Shown here piece by piece: positions 40,311-48,491 of a stretch of 64,000 nt of DNA. The stretch spans positions 1 through 64,000 of the forward strand of contig CAISYZ010000186.1 of the NCBI GenBank assembly GCA_903889895.1. The letters run 5' to 3'. Within the stretch, counting starts at the first letter, position 1, and each line of letters opens with the position of its first letter. The notes below the pieces were generated by a model. It was given only the letters and a program-made list of their open reading frames with translations. It did no database searches and was not told the origin of the DNA. This stretch comes from an uncultured Verrucomicrobia subdivision 3 bacterium (GTDB lineage: Bacteria; Verrucomicrobiota; Verrucomicrobiia; Limisphaerales; UBA11358). The position numbers and the translations under genes were made by a program.

Positions 40311-42584
40311 TTACGGAACGGTTCCACCGGCGGCACCAGTTTGAGCCGCTGTTCCCTGCTGGAAATTGACACTTGTAATAACGGTGATTACCTGGGTGGC
40401 GCGCATCTGAGTCTGGCGTCCGCTGGTCGTCGTGATTTCGGGTTCTGCCAACGATTCATAACCGCTGCGCTGCTCCAGGGCGTGAATAACCATCCGGAAA
40501 TTCGGATCGGTCAGGATGCCGGTAATCGTCGCCACCGTGGGTGCAGAATTGCGCAGCCCGCTGGTTAACATTTGATCTGTGGCTGCACCGGCAATCAGAT
40601 TGGCTGCCGTGTTGCCCGGAAATGCCCCCAAAGGATTTGCCGCCGTAACCGGCACGTTGAGGGAAGGCGCGGTGCCAGCCTGACCGACCACCGAGCCGTT
40701 ACCGCTCATGTTGAATTGGCCAAGATACCAATCGAAACCCAAAGCCTTGTTGTCATCCTGTTCCACTTCGATGAAGCGCGCCTTAATATGAACCTGTGGA
40801 GCGACTTCATTCAGCATCTCAATGGCGCGTTCAATCGTATCCAAATCCTGCTCGGTAGCTTTCACGAAAAGTTTGCCTAGGCGGTCGTTGAAAAAAACCG
40901 CCTTCCCCGGTGGATTCATCAGATTTACACCCAAAGCTGTGAAATAGGCGCGAGCCGCCGCGCTAACCGTGGAAGCAAGCGTGATTTGGGTAATGTAGTT
41001 GATACCGCCTTGGCCACCCACACCACCGCCACCACCGGCACCAGTTGTGCCAGCATTGAGCGGATTAATAGCACCATTCTGCCCACCGCCGCCGCCACCA
41101 CCACCACCGCCGCCGCTACCCGTGTTGCGCAGCCCACCAGCGCCAGCAAAGGCGTTAACCACACCAATAACCGCACCGTTGTTTTGATTGTTGCCACCAC
41201 CACCGCCGCCGCCGCCACCACCGCTGCTGCCACCACCAGAGTTATTTATGGCACCAAAGCTTGAAGAGCTAACGCTCTCTAGGCCGGAATAAAATGTGTT
41301 CGGATCGACTTTAAAAATGCGGGTGAACAGCTGTGGCGACTCGGCACCTTTGGAGGAGAATACTACGGCAAAATCCTGCACCGTGTATTTTATCGGATGA
41401 TCGGCCACCATTACAATCGCATCCAAAACATCCGCCAGCCGCACATCCGACAAATTGGGAATCTTGACAATGAAAGAGCCGACATCAACCGCCTCGCCAC
41501 CAGCGGCAGGTGCCGCATTGGCCTGCGGTAAACCGGTAGCCGGATCAATGGCCGGAGCCGCGGCCGGAGCGCCAGGCAAACCTAGTCCGCCACCTAAACC
41601 GTTGCCCGCCGGGGCGGCTATTTCCGGACCGGATTGATCTGGATTCGGGTTGATAAGGAAATTGATACCTTTGCGTTCCGGATCACGCAACCGTGATTGT
41701 TCAGAGAGATTGCGCAACACTTCGCTCAACGGCAAACCATCGAAGGAAACCGTGTCCAGCCGGATATGATCCAACTTGGCCATGATGGCCTGCCGGCCGG
41801 GCCCAGTATAAATCAATGTGTTCGTGGCGTAAGGATTGCCTGCCACGAGGTTGTTCTTATTGGAAGGCAGAATCCAATGTTTCTCCACGTCGGCCATGCG
41901 CACTTGGGTGTCTTCCGTGTGCATCGCGGCTTCACGTGCGAACTTGGCCTGTTGAATAAGATTCAAATAATATGAAGCCGCACCATTGTCAGGATCCAGC
42001 AAGAGCGCCTGGTTCAACTTGGCCTCGGCATCCTCCAGTTTACCCATTTCGTAAAGCAGCTTCCCGTCTTGAACCATGGTCTTGGCGTCCAGCTTCTGGC
42101 TGGCAATCTGTGGCATCTGCTCCATCACCGCTGCGCTGGGAATGCGCCCCTTGTTGGCGGCCAGCATCTGATCATTTTGCTTCTTGAAAGCCAGCGCCTC
42201 GGCGTGTTGGGGTGCAACTTTCAACACCTGCTGCACTTGCGTGGCAGCTTCGCGCAAATCCCCGTGGCTCTGCGCATCCCGCGCCAAGGCCAGCCGCGTG
42301 GCCGCAAGACCATTGATGGCTTGGGCATTTTCAGCGTCAATGCCGGAACCGATTTGCTGCGCCAGTTCGCAGGACTCCTGATAAAGCTTCGCGGCAGCCA
42401 CGGTCTCGCCGGACTGAGCGGCATGGCGCGCGTCAGCGAGCTTTTGGCGCAACACAATGGTGTTGGCCTGACGTAACACGGCTTCGTTGACCGCCGTGGC
42501 GGTGGGGCTATCCTGGGCTGGCGCGATTGCGGGCAAGGCAAGCAAGGCGGCAAGACCGAGGAAAAGAATGGCGGCTTTAGTCAT
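40311..42584 (-). CDS. pilQ: Split secretin, N-terminal part (TPR plus secretin N-domains, Gly-rich loops)
   Basis: This 757-residue protein has a signal peptide (1-23), a TPR-containing periplasmic region (about 30-240), a short secretin N-domain (about 270-315, VSFDGLPLSEVLRNLSEQS), two long poly-Gly loops (about 446-470 and 489-530), and the beginning of the secretin domain (IKARFIEVEQDDNKALGFDW, EPEITTTSGRQTQMRATQVITVIT). It stops at 40311 where the secretin would normally continue to its conserved C-terminal strands. The architecture and gene neighbours match the Amuc_1098-type secretin of Verrucomicrobiota, the outer-membrane pore of a type IV pilus-like machine. It is the fourth gene of the pilus-type cluster, 52 bp after the previous one. 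Confidence 0.9.
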   Translation of the reverse strand: MTKAAILFLGLAALLALPAIAPAQDSPTATAVNEAVLRQANTIVLRQKLADARHAAQSGETVAAAKLYQESCELAQQIGSGIDAENAQAINGLAATRLALARDAQSHGDLREAATQVQQVLKVAPQHAEALAFKKQNDQMLAANKGRIPSAAVMEQMPQIASQKLDAKTMVQDGKLLYEMGKLEDAEAKLNQALLLDPDNGAASYYLNLIQQAKFAREAAMHTEDTQVRMADVEKHWILPSNKNNLVAGNPYATNTLIYTGPGRQAIMAKLDHIRLDTVSFDGLPLSEVLRNLSEQSRLRDPERKGINFLINPNPDQSGPEIAAPAGNGLGGGLGLPGAPAAAPAIDPATGLPQANAAPAAGGEAVDVGSFIVKIPNLSDVRLADVLDAIVMVADHPIKYTVQDFAVVFSSKGAESPQLFTRIFKVDPNTFYSGLESVSSSSFGAINNSGGGSSGGGGGGGGGGNNQNNGAVIGVVNAFAGAGGLRNTGSGGGGGGGGGGGQNGAINPLNAGTTGAGGGGGVGGQGGINYITQITLASTVSAAARAYFTALGVNLMNPPGKAVFFNDRLGKLFVKATEQDLDTIERAIEMLNEVAPQVHIKARFIEVEQDDNKALGFDWYLGQFNMSGNGSVVGQAGTAPSLNVPVTAANPLGAFPGNTAANLIAGAATDQMLTSGLRNSAPTVATITGILTDPNFRMVIHALEQRSGYESLAEPEITTTSGRQTQMRATQVITVITSVNFQQGTAAQTGAAGGTVP
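41030..41260 (-). repeat. GGN triplet tracts coding poly-glycine in the secretin
   Basis: Runs of glycine codons at about 41029-41043, 41083-41118 and 41194-41242 encode three poly-Gly stretches, the longest of ten to eleven residues, separated by Asn/Ala-rich sequence. On the plus strand they appear as CCACCACCGCCGCC tracts. They sit in a periplasmic loop and could vary in length by slippage without changing frame. Confidence 0.8.
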
Positions 42585-42636
42585 GGCAATGTGAGGTTCT
42601 TCAAAGTGGCGCGGTTCAATAAGGAATTTTTAACAG

Positions 42637-43422
42637 TCAGGGGGCAAATGGCAAAGCAGATTTTTTCTGGTTGGACTGATCCATCAAAACCAACTCATTC
42701 TGGCTAACCTCAGAAACGAGGAAATCCGTGAAATTAAACGAAACTTTTGTCCCCACCCGGCAATTGTGAAAAACTTTTTTCTCCGGGTCATAGCGAAAAT
42801 CAGCCATGTAACCGTCCACGCGCCGAAACGGTTTGTCGCGCAACACCGTCACGGTCTCGCCCGAATCCGCCAAATTGATGAGCACAGAGTCGGGATTCTC
42901 TGGCGCGCCTATCACATCCACCAGCGTGAACATGTCATTCTTGTCGCCCTTGGAAACAAAACGCTGCTGCTTATGCCGCTTGGCCAGCGTGGCGGCAGCC
43001 TGTCGTTCCACACCGATGACATAGCGCGCACCAGCCTCGTTGGTCGTAGCTGAATCCAATGTTAGGACCAGATACAGCGGGACGATGTTCGTCACCACCG
43101 CCACTTGTGGGCCAACGCTGGTATCTTTCTTAACGATGCGATTATCCAAAGTTTTCTGCCACTGAAACGGATTGAACAGCTTGTTGCCGGTTTCCAAATC
43201 CAACACAAAGGGCGATTGCAACCGCGTCATCGCGGCGCCATTGGTCGTCAAATCCAAATCCGGCAGCGCCTTGGCGGGAGGATTAATCAGCCCATTCGCT
43301 GCGTCATCCATCGCCTGCTTGTCCGACGCAATGTAAAACAGCATGAACACCAGCACGCCAATCAGACCCGCCAGCACAATGCCCAGCAAAATCTTTTCGT
43401 AATGTTTTTTGAAAAATTGCAT
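42637..43422 (-). CDS. Amuc_1099-like pilus-cluster inner-membrane protein (positional PilP analogue)
   Basis: This encodes 261 residues. One transmembrane segment at about 11-31 (ILLGIVLAGLIGVLVFMLFYI) is followed by a periplasmic domain containing LFNPFQWQ, LTLDSATTNEAGARYVIGVE and a C-terminal small beta-domain (KVSFNFTDFLVSEVSQNELVLMD). No named domain is obvious. Assignment rests on position between the Amuc_1100-like gene (1 bp upstream) and the secretin (52 bp downstream), the same order as in Akkermansia. It probably links the inner-membrane complex to the secretin. Confidence 0.75.
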   Translation of the reverse strand: MQFFKKHYEKILLGIVLAGLIGVLVFMLFYIASDKQAMDDAANGLINPPAKALPDLDLTTNGAAMTRLQSPFVLDLETGNKLFNPFQWQKTLDNRIVKKDTSVGPQVAVVTNIVPLYLVLTLDSATTNEAGARYVIGVERQAAATLAKRHKQQRFVSKGDKNDMFTLVDVIGAPENPDSVLINLADSGETVTVLRDKPFRRVDGYMADFRYDPEKKVFHNCRVGTKVSFNFTDFLVSEVSQNELVLMDQSNQKKSALPFAP

Positions 43423-43423
43423 T

Positions 43424-44377
43424 TTAACTCTTAGGCAACAGTTTCACCAAACCGACTTCCAGTGAGACGCGGAGAACCTGCTCCTTCAAAATCGTCTGCA
43501 AACCGCCCTTGCCCGCCGTCGGTTGGACCGGAGCCGTCGGAGCCGGCATCATCCCCGGTTGCATCATCCCCGGCGGCAACAGCGCCCCCGGCATGCCGCC
43601 CGGCTGCATCCCAGCATCCGTCGGCGCGGCGAAGGCGGAGGATCCCGCTGGCTGGACATTGATGGACTTGATCAAAAACGTATTTGACGAAGTCGCAAAC
43701 GCGCCGATCACATGAGAAAGTTCGGGTGTGAAGCAACGGAAGGTAACAACATAGGGAGTTATCACGGCCAAGTCATTGGTGACCGGACGTTCGTCAATGT
43801 AATCGCCCGGCGAGCCTGCCGCATCGTCCGGCGAAACGCGCACCCGTTGGATACCATCCAAAGCATTCACGCGTGCGGAAAAGACAGTATCTGCTATGGC
43901 CTTGACCTCGCCCAACTGCTCCGCCAATGGACTCAGGCTACCGTCAGCGAATTTCACCAAGGTGCGCTGGGCCGAAAATGAAAAATCATATTTCGGAGGC
44001 AGCATCACGCCTGCATCATCAGCCTCATGTTGCAAGACATCAATCGTGCGACGCAGCGCCCCGGCGTAGGTTTCACTGCTGACATTGTCCGCCGGAATGG
44101 CCGGGATGGATTGAAAATAATTCCGCGAGGAAGCGATCCAAGCGCGCACCTGCTGCTCCTGATCCTTGGCGATTTTGGTATTGTCCACCTTCTCGTTTCC
44201 TGGTGACGGCTGTTGCTGCTGCAGATTTTTTAACGTGCCATAAATCTCGTTGAGCTTGTCGGCCGCGTCGGAGTTGCGGGTCCAATCCTTGTAGATGTAA
44301 AAACCGCCCGCGCCGAGCAACGCCAAGGTGACAACGCCGCCAATCACGATGAAAAGATTTCGTTTGATCCAGCCCAT
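43424..44377 (-). CDS. Amuc_1100-like PilO/PilN-type membrane protein
   Basis: This protein has 317 residues, the same length I recall for Akkermansia Amuc_1100. A transmembrane helix at about 8-28 (LFIVIGGVVTLALLGAGGFYIY) is followed by a coiled-coil segment (about 33-60) and a PilO-like alpha/beta periplasmic domain. A Pro/Gly/Met-rich linker (about 252-285, GGMPGALLPPGMMQPGMM) and a last strand (KEQVLRVSLEVGLVKLL) complete it. The order TM, coiled coil, domain, Ala/Pro linker, final strand parallels Amuc_1100. It should sit in the inner membrane with the PilM-like protein, whose gene ends 1 bp upstream. Confidence 0.8.
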   Translation of the reverse strand: MGWIKRNLFIVIGGVVTLALLGAGGFYIYKDWTRNSDAADKLNEIYGTLKNLQQQQPSPGNEKVDNTKIAKDQEQQVRAWIASSRNYFQSIPAIPADNVSSETYAGALRRTIDVLQHEADDAGVMLPPKYDFSFSAQRTLVKFADGSLSPLAEQLGEVKAIADTVFSARVNALDGIQRVRVSPDDAAGSPGDYIDERPVTNDLAVITPYVVTFRCFTPELSHVIGAFATSSNTFLIKSINVQPAGSSAFAAPTDAGMQPGGMPGALLPPGMMQPGMMPAPTAPVQPTAGKGGLQTILKEQVLRVSLEVGLVKLLPKS

Positions 44378-44378
44378 A

Positions 44379-46232
44379 TCAAAAATTAAGCGGGTTGAGC
44401 GGCATCACGTTCACGGTGAAAGTGAAAGTTCCGGTGGTTTCGTCCGGCACAATGTTTCCGACCAGCGACGTCGCCTTCGGATCAACCAGCGGTGAAGACT
44501 TGATTTCATTTTCCACCGCGTAGGCAATTTCACTGTCCGGCGCATCTACGCCGACAAGCCTGACGGCGCGGCATACTAACGTAATCACGGCGTTTGTATT
44601 GCCCGCAACTGCAGCCTGACCAGCGTCACCTGCCGGCGGCGGCGAGATGGCTGGCAGCATACCGGGCATACCGGGCATACCCGGCGGCGGCGGAGCACCC
44701 ATGCCGGGCATGGGAGCACCTAGGTTGGCACCGACAGCCGCAGTTCCTAGGTTGGCCGCTGATGTCATGGATTCAATCCAGATACCAACATCTACGCCCG
44801 CCTTTTCGGAGGCGAGCTTTTTCTGAATATCCGCTTCCGACCGAATCAGGGCGCGGCGCATTTCCGCAAGAAAATCGCCCCAATAATACCGCTGCTGCAA
44901 CCACGATAGCAGCTTGCCAGCTTCTGCTTGAGACTTCTGAAGTTTTTTGTAGGCACCATTGAACCGGTCCATCTTGGCATTCAACTCCGCCACCTTGGGA
45001 TTAAGCCGGTCAATTTCCGTCTCTTTGTTGACCGCCAGTTTCTGGAACAAAAAACCGACACCGAAGGCGACCAGCACCAGGCTGATGACCGTGGCGATAA
45101 AATAAGGCTTTTTCTGGTTGAAAGACTGCCAGCGCAGCGTGCTCTCCGGCATCAAATTCATTTCCACCGGACACGTCGCCAGATTCCGCAAGCCGAGGCC
45201 GACGACTTCGCCCAAGCCGTGTGCGACACGCGAAAGCGCTTCGAGATCCACCGCCGGATCAATCTGCACATTGCGGAATGGATTGAAATATTCCACCGGC
45301 ACGTTCAATTTTTCGGCGAAAAACTGCGCCGTGTAAGGCATGATGCTCGCACCACCGGACAGGAACAGGCGCTGTGGCTTGGTGCCGCCCTGCTGGCCGG
45401 TGTAAAACTGCATCGTCTGATTGACTTGGATATGCAGTTTGGTCATGAACTGCCGCGCGATTTTCGAGATGGCCGCCTGATGCGGATTCTCCGGCTCTTC
45501 ATAGGCGCCGCCTAGGCTGACAAAGCCTTCCGCGATTTTAATTTTTTCCGCCTCGTCAAATTTTAACTTCGACTCATTGGCAAAATCCTGCGTGATGATG
45601 TTCGCGCCCAGGTTAATGCTGCGGGAGAAAACTTTACCCTTCTCAAAGAACAGCAGGTTGCTCGTCTTCGCGCCGATGTCGAGCAGCATGGTGCAGTCTT
45701 CAAGGTCGGGATAATTGTAGCGGAAAGAATTGCACAGCGCGGCCGGCGAGGCGTCGCACAACTGTAATTTTAATTTGGCCTGGTCAGCCACGCGGAAAAG
45801 CCCCTCGACGATTTCCGACTTGATGGCGACGAGCAGCACTTCCAACTCGCCGCTCGCAGCCGAGCCGAGAATTTGGTAATCCCAAACCACTTCGGAAAGC
45901 GGAAACGGCACGTTCTGCTGCGCCTCGTATTGAATGATCTGGCCGACCTTGGCGGCATCCACCGGCGGCAGTTTTACAAACTTGGAAAAGACATGAAAAC
46001 CGGGCGCGCAGACGTTGACGCTCTTCGCCTTGAGACCTTTTTCCGCCAGCACTTCCTGTAGTGCCTGCAAAATGGTCTTCTCACGGGTGGCCTCCTGCGA
46101 ACCTTCCAGGCCGAGCGGCTTGATGGCAAAATTCTTCAGCAGCAAACCGCCTGACTCGTTGATTTCAAACTCGGCCAGCTTGAGGCTACCGGCTCCGAAA
46201 TCAACCGTCAAAAATGACTTGGTGTTCAGCAT
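44379..46232 (-). CDS. pilM: PilM-PilN-like fusion, type IV pilus assembly protein
   Basis: This 617-residue protein combines an actin-like PilM part (about 1-350) with a PilN-like membrane part. The actin-like ATP-binding motifs are FLTVDFGAGSLKLAEF, MLLDIGAKTSNLLFF and RLFLSGGASIMPY; the pilus-type KLPPVDAAKVGQIIQYEAQQ is also clear. A transmembrane helix at about 375-397 is followed by a coiled coil (ETEIDRLNPKVAELNAKMD) and a Met/Pro/Gly-rich linker (MPGMGAPPPPGMPGMPGM). The final domain, VRLVGVDAPDSEIAYAVENE, resembles PilN. Normal PilM is about 350 residues and cytoplasmic, so the fusion anchors it. It is the first gene of the 35-kb run and is divergent from the acylphosphatase gene across 166 bp with no convincing promoter. 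Confidence 0.9.
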   Translation of the reverse strand: MLNTKSFLTVDFGAGSLKLAEFEINESGGLLLKNFAIKPLGLEGSQEATREKTILQALQEVLAEKGLKAKSVNVCAPGFHVFSKFVKLPPVDAAKVGQIIQYEAQQNVPFPLSEVVWDYQILGSAASGELEVLLVAIKSEIVEGLFRVADQAKLKLQLCDASPAALCNSFRYNYPDLEDCTMLLDIGAKTSNLLFFEKGKVFSRSINLGANIITQDFANESKLKFDEAEKIKIAEGFVSLGGAYEEPENPHQAAISKIARQFMTKLHIQVNQTMQFYTGQQGGTKPQRLFLSGGASIMPYTAQFFAEKLNVPVEYFNPFRNVQIDPAVDLEALSRVAHGLGEVVGLGLRNLATCPVEMNLMPESTLRWQSFNQKKPYFIATVISLVLVAFGVGFLFQKLAVNKETEIDRLNPKVAELNAKMDRFNGAYKKLQKSQAEAGKLLSWLQQRYYWGDFLAEMRRALIRSEADIQKKLASEKAGVDVGIWIESMTSAANLGTAAVGANLGAPMPGMGAPPPPGMPGMPGMLPAISPPPAGDAGQAAVAGNTNAVITLVCRAVRLVGVDAPDSEIAYAVENEIKSSPLVDPKATSLVGNIVPDETTGTFTFTVNVMPLNPLNF

Positions 46233-46398
46233 GTGTTAAACGACCCGCCACCCAGAAAACTCCGGGGTCAAAATTTTATGCGTGGCAGCGCGTTGTGATT
46301 ACGGCAAATCCGGCATCCGGTCAAACCAAAAAGAGAAATCTTTGCGCCACCGCACAAAAAATATTGCATCCCGCCCGCGGCTTTGGCTTCATCCCGCC

Positions 46399-46698
46399 AT
46401 GTCACGACCGGTTTCCACCAACGCCCGCCGCCGGATGATCGTTTATTTTGCCGGTCGCGTGCAGGGTGTCGGCTTTCGCTACACCGCCAAGACCGTTGCC
46501 ACCGGCTTTGAAATCACCGGCACCATCCGCAATCTGCCCGACGGCCGCGTGGAACTCGTGGCCGAGGGCGACATGGCGGAACTCGACGCCTTTCGCGCCG
46601 ACCTGCGCGATGCAGGTCTTGCTGGATTTATTCGTGACGAGCAGGTAATGTGGGCGGACGCGAAAAATGAATTTCGGGGATTTGAGATTGTTCGTTAG
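46399..46698 (+). CDS. acyP: Acylphosphatase
   Basis: From ATG 46399 this gives 99 residues; ATG 46435 would give 87, also plausible for the family (about 90). It hydrolyses acyl phosphates such as carbamoyl phosphate. The signature VQGVGFRYTAKTVA holds the phosphate-binding Arg, and GTIRNLPDGRVELVAEG holds the catalytic Asn. It lies 3 bp before the metallophosphoesterase gene and probably starts the small plus-strand operon 46399-48461. Confidence 0.93.
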   Translation: MSRPVSTNARRRMIVYFAGRVQGVGFRYTAKTVATGFEITGTIRNLPDGRVELVAEGDMAELDAFRADLRDAGLAGFIRDEQVMWADAKNEFRGFEIVR

Positions 46699-46701
46699 GA
46701 A

Positions 46702-47424
46702 ATGAAATACGCTATCATCGCAGACATCCACGGCAACTTGGACGCTTTTCAGGTTGTGCTGGAGGACATTCGTGCCCAGAACGCCACCCACATCGTCTGC
46801 CTCGGCGATGTCGTCGGCTACAACGCACAGCCTAAGGAATGTCTGAAGATCGTCCGCGACATGAACATTCCGTGCGTGAAGGGCAATCACGACGATCTCT
46901 GCTCCACCAACAACGAGCTTGAAGGTTTCAATCCCCACGCCGCTGACGCCGTCCACTGGACGCGCGCGCAATTGGACGAAGAAGAAAAAGCCTGGCTGCG
47001 CGATTTGAAATACACCCGCATGGCGGCGAATTTCACGATGGTTCACGCCACGCTCGACGCGCCGGACAAGTGGCAATACGTTTTCGACAAGCTTGCCGCT
47101 GCCGCCAGTTTTCCCTATCAAAACACGCAGATGTGCTTCTTCGGCCACACGCATGTGCCCGTCGCCTTCATGCGCGACACTGTTGTGCGCGGCGGCACCT
47201 ATTCGAAGTTCAAGGTGGACTCCTCGAAAAAATATTTTATCAACGTTGGTGCCGTCGGCCAGCCGCGCGACAACAATCCCAAGTCCGCCTACGTCATTTA
47301 CGACATGGACGCGCAGACGATTGAACTCCGCCGCCTCGATTACGACATCGAATCCGCCCAACGGAAAATCCGCGAGGCCGGCCTGCCCGAACGCCTCGCC
47401 GAACGGCTGGCCTACGGCCGTTGA
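46702..47424 (+). CDS. Calcineurin-like metallophosphoesterase
   Basis: This 240-residue protein has the full set of metallophosphoesterase motifs: IADIHGNLDAF, LGDVVGYN, KGNHDDL, VHATL and FFGHTHVP. The family comprises di-metal phosphodiesterases; the substrate cannot be told. It belongs to the subgroup with an N-terminal DxHGN and a C-terminal INVGAVGQPRD, often annotated as a YfcE-like or diadenosine-tetraphosphatase-like protein. Its stop overlaps the start of the glycosyltransferase gene. Confidence 0.93.
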   Translation: MKYAIIADIHGNLDAFQVVLEDIRAQNATHIVCLGDVVGYNAQPKECLKIVRDMNIPCVKGNHDDLCSTNNELEGFNPHAADAVHWTRAQLDEEEKAWLRDLKYTRMAANFTMVHATLDAPDKWQYVFDKLAAAASFPYQNTQMCFFGHTHVPVAFMRDTVVRGGTYSKFKVDSSKKYFINVGAVGQPRDNNPKSAYVIYDMDAQTIELRRLDYDIESAQRKIREAGLPERLAERLAYGR

Positions 47425-48461
47425 AAATTCTCATCCTCAAACCCAGTTCGCTCGGCGACGTGATTCACGCGCTGCCCGTGCTGCGTCTGCTGAAACGACA
47501 TCAGCCGAACGCGGAAATTTTCTGGTGGATTGACTCCGCGCTCGCGCCGCTCATCGAAGGCGATTCTGACCTGGCCGGCATTGTCCGCTTCGAACGCAAG
47601 CGCTGGGCCAAGCCGCAGCACTGGCCGGAAATGGTTCGCAGCCTCCGCTGGCTGCGCGCGCAAAACTTTGATCTCGTCATTGATCTGCAATGCCTTGCCC
47701 GCAGCGGCGCATTTGCGTGGCTGGCCAATGGCAAACAACTCATCGGCCTCGACGAAGTCCGCGAAGGCGCGCGCGGCTTTTACGACGTCGCCGTGCCGCG
47801 CAAAGATTTTCACACGCACGCCGTGGACTGGTATCTCGCCGTGCTGCCGCCGCTCGGCGTGCCCGTTCATAAAAATTTCAACTGGCTGCCCGAACGCCCG
47901 CAGATTGCCGAGGATGTCCATAAAAAGTGGCTTCAAGAAAATGCGAAATGCGAAATGCGAAATGCGAAATTGATCCTGCTCCAGCCCGGCGCGCGCTGGT
48001 TGAACAAACGCTGGCCCGTTCAGCATTTTGCCGAACTCGTCCGCGCGCTCGCAAAAAAATTTCCTGAGGCGCGCTTCGGCGTGCTCGGCGGCAAGGACGA
48101 CGCGCCGCTGGGCCAGCAGATTGCCCAAGTGGCGCCGGAAAAAGTTTTGAATCTCTGCGGCGCAACGTCGCTGCCCGAAATGATCGAGTGGGTTCGCCTC
48201 GGTGATTTGCTTGTGACCAACGACACCGGCCCGATGCACGTGGCCGCCGCGCTCGGCAAGCCGCTCATCGCGCTCTTCGGCCCGACCGCGCCGGAACGCA
48301 CCGGCCCTTACGGCCAGCTGGAAAATGTTCTGCGCCTGAAACTCCCCTGCTCGCCTTGCCTGAAATCGGATTGCCATTATGAAAAAACGGACGAGTGCCT
48401 GCGCGCATTTACCCCAGCGATGGTTGTGGCTCGCGTGGAAAAATTGCTGACACGCGCTTGA
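47421..48461 (+). CDS. Glycosyltransferase family 9 (heptosyltransferase-like)
   Basis: The TTG at 47421 overlaps the previous stop (TTGA) and gives 346 residues. GT9 features are the N-terminal LILKPSSLGDVIHALPVL and the C-terminal sugar-nucleotide site TNDTGPMHVAAALGKPLIALFGPTAP. A second typical box is LLQPGARWLNKRWP. The enzyme probably adds a heptose or related sugar to the lipopolysaccharide core. At 47941-47968 four 7-bp repeats insert the peptide ENAKCEMRNAK just before the second domain. Confidence 0.92.
   Translation: MKILILKPSSLGDVIHALPVLRLLKRHQPNAEIFWWIDSALAPLIEGDSDLAGIVRFERKRWAKPQHWPEMVRSLRWLRAQNFDLVIDLQCLARSGAFAWLANGKQLIGLDEVREGARGFYDVAVPRKDFHTHAVDWYLAVLPPLGVPVHKNFNWLPERPQIAEDVHKKWLQENAKCEMRNAKLILLQPGARWLNKRWPVQHFAELVRALAKKFPEARFGVLGGKDDAPLGQQIAQVAPEKVLNLCGATSLPEMIEWVRLGDLLVTNDTGPMHVAAALGKPLIALFGPTAPERTGPYGQLENVLRLKLPCSPCLKSDCHYEKTDECLRAFTPAMVVARVEKLLTRA
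47941..47968 (+). repeat. Four tandem copies of a 7-bp unit (ATGCGAA) inside the GT9 gene
   Basis: Four exact copies of ATGCGAA (47941-47968) lie in the region coding for the linker between the two Rossmann domains of the glycosyltransferase. Because 7 is not a multiple of 3, only changes of three units keep the frame. The local translation (NAKCEMRNAK) is unlike family sequence. Confidence 0.9.
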
Positions 48462-48491
48462 CGAAATATATTTCCGCGCCACGCTGAAGCC

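Noticed and set aside
11723-46232. Insertion sequence or prophage as carrier of the 35-kb run
   Set aside because: No transposase, integrase, terminal repeats or phage structural genes are visible, and housekeeping coaE is part of the run.
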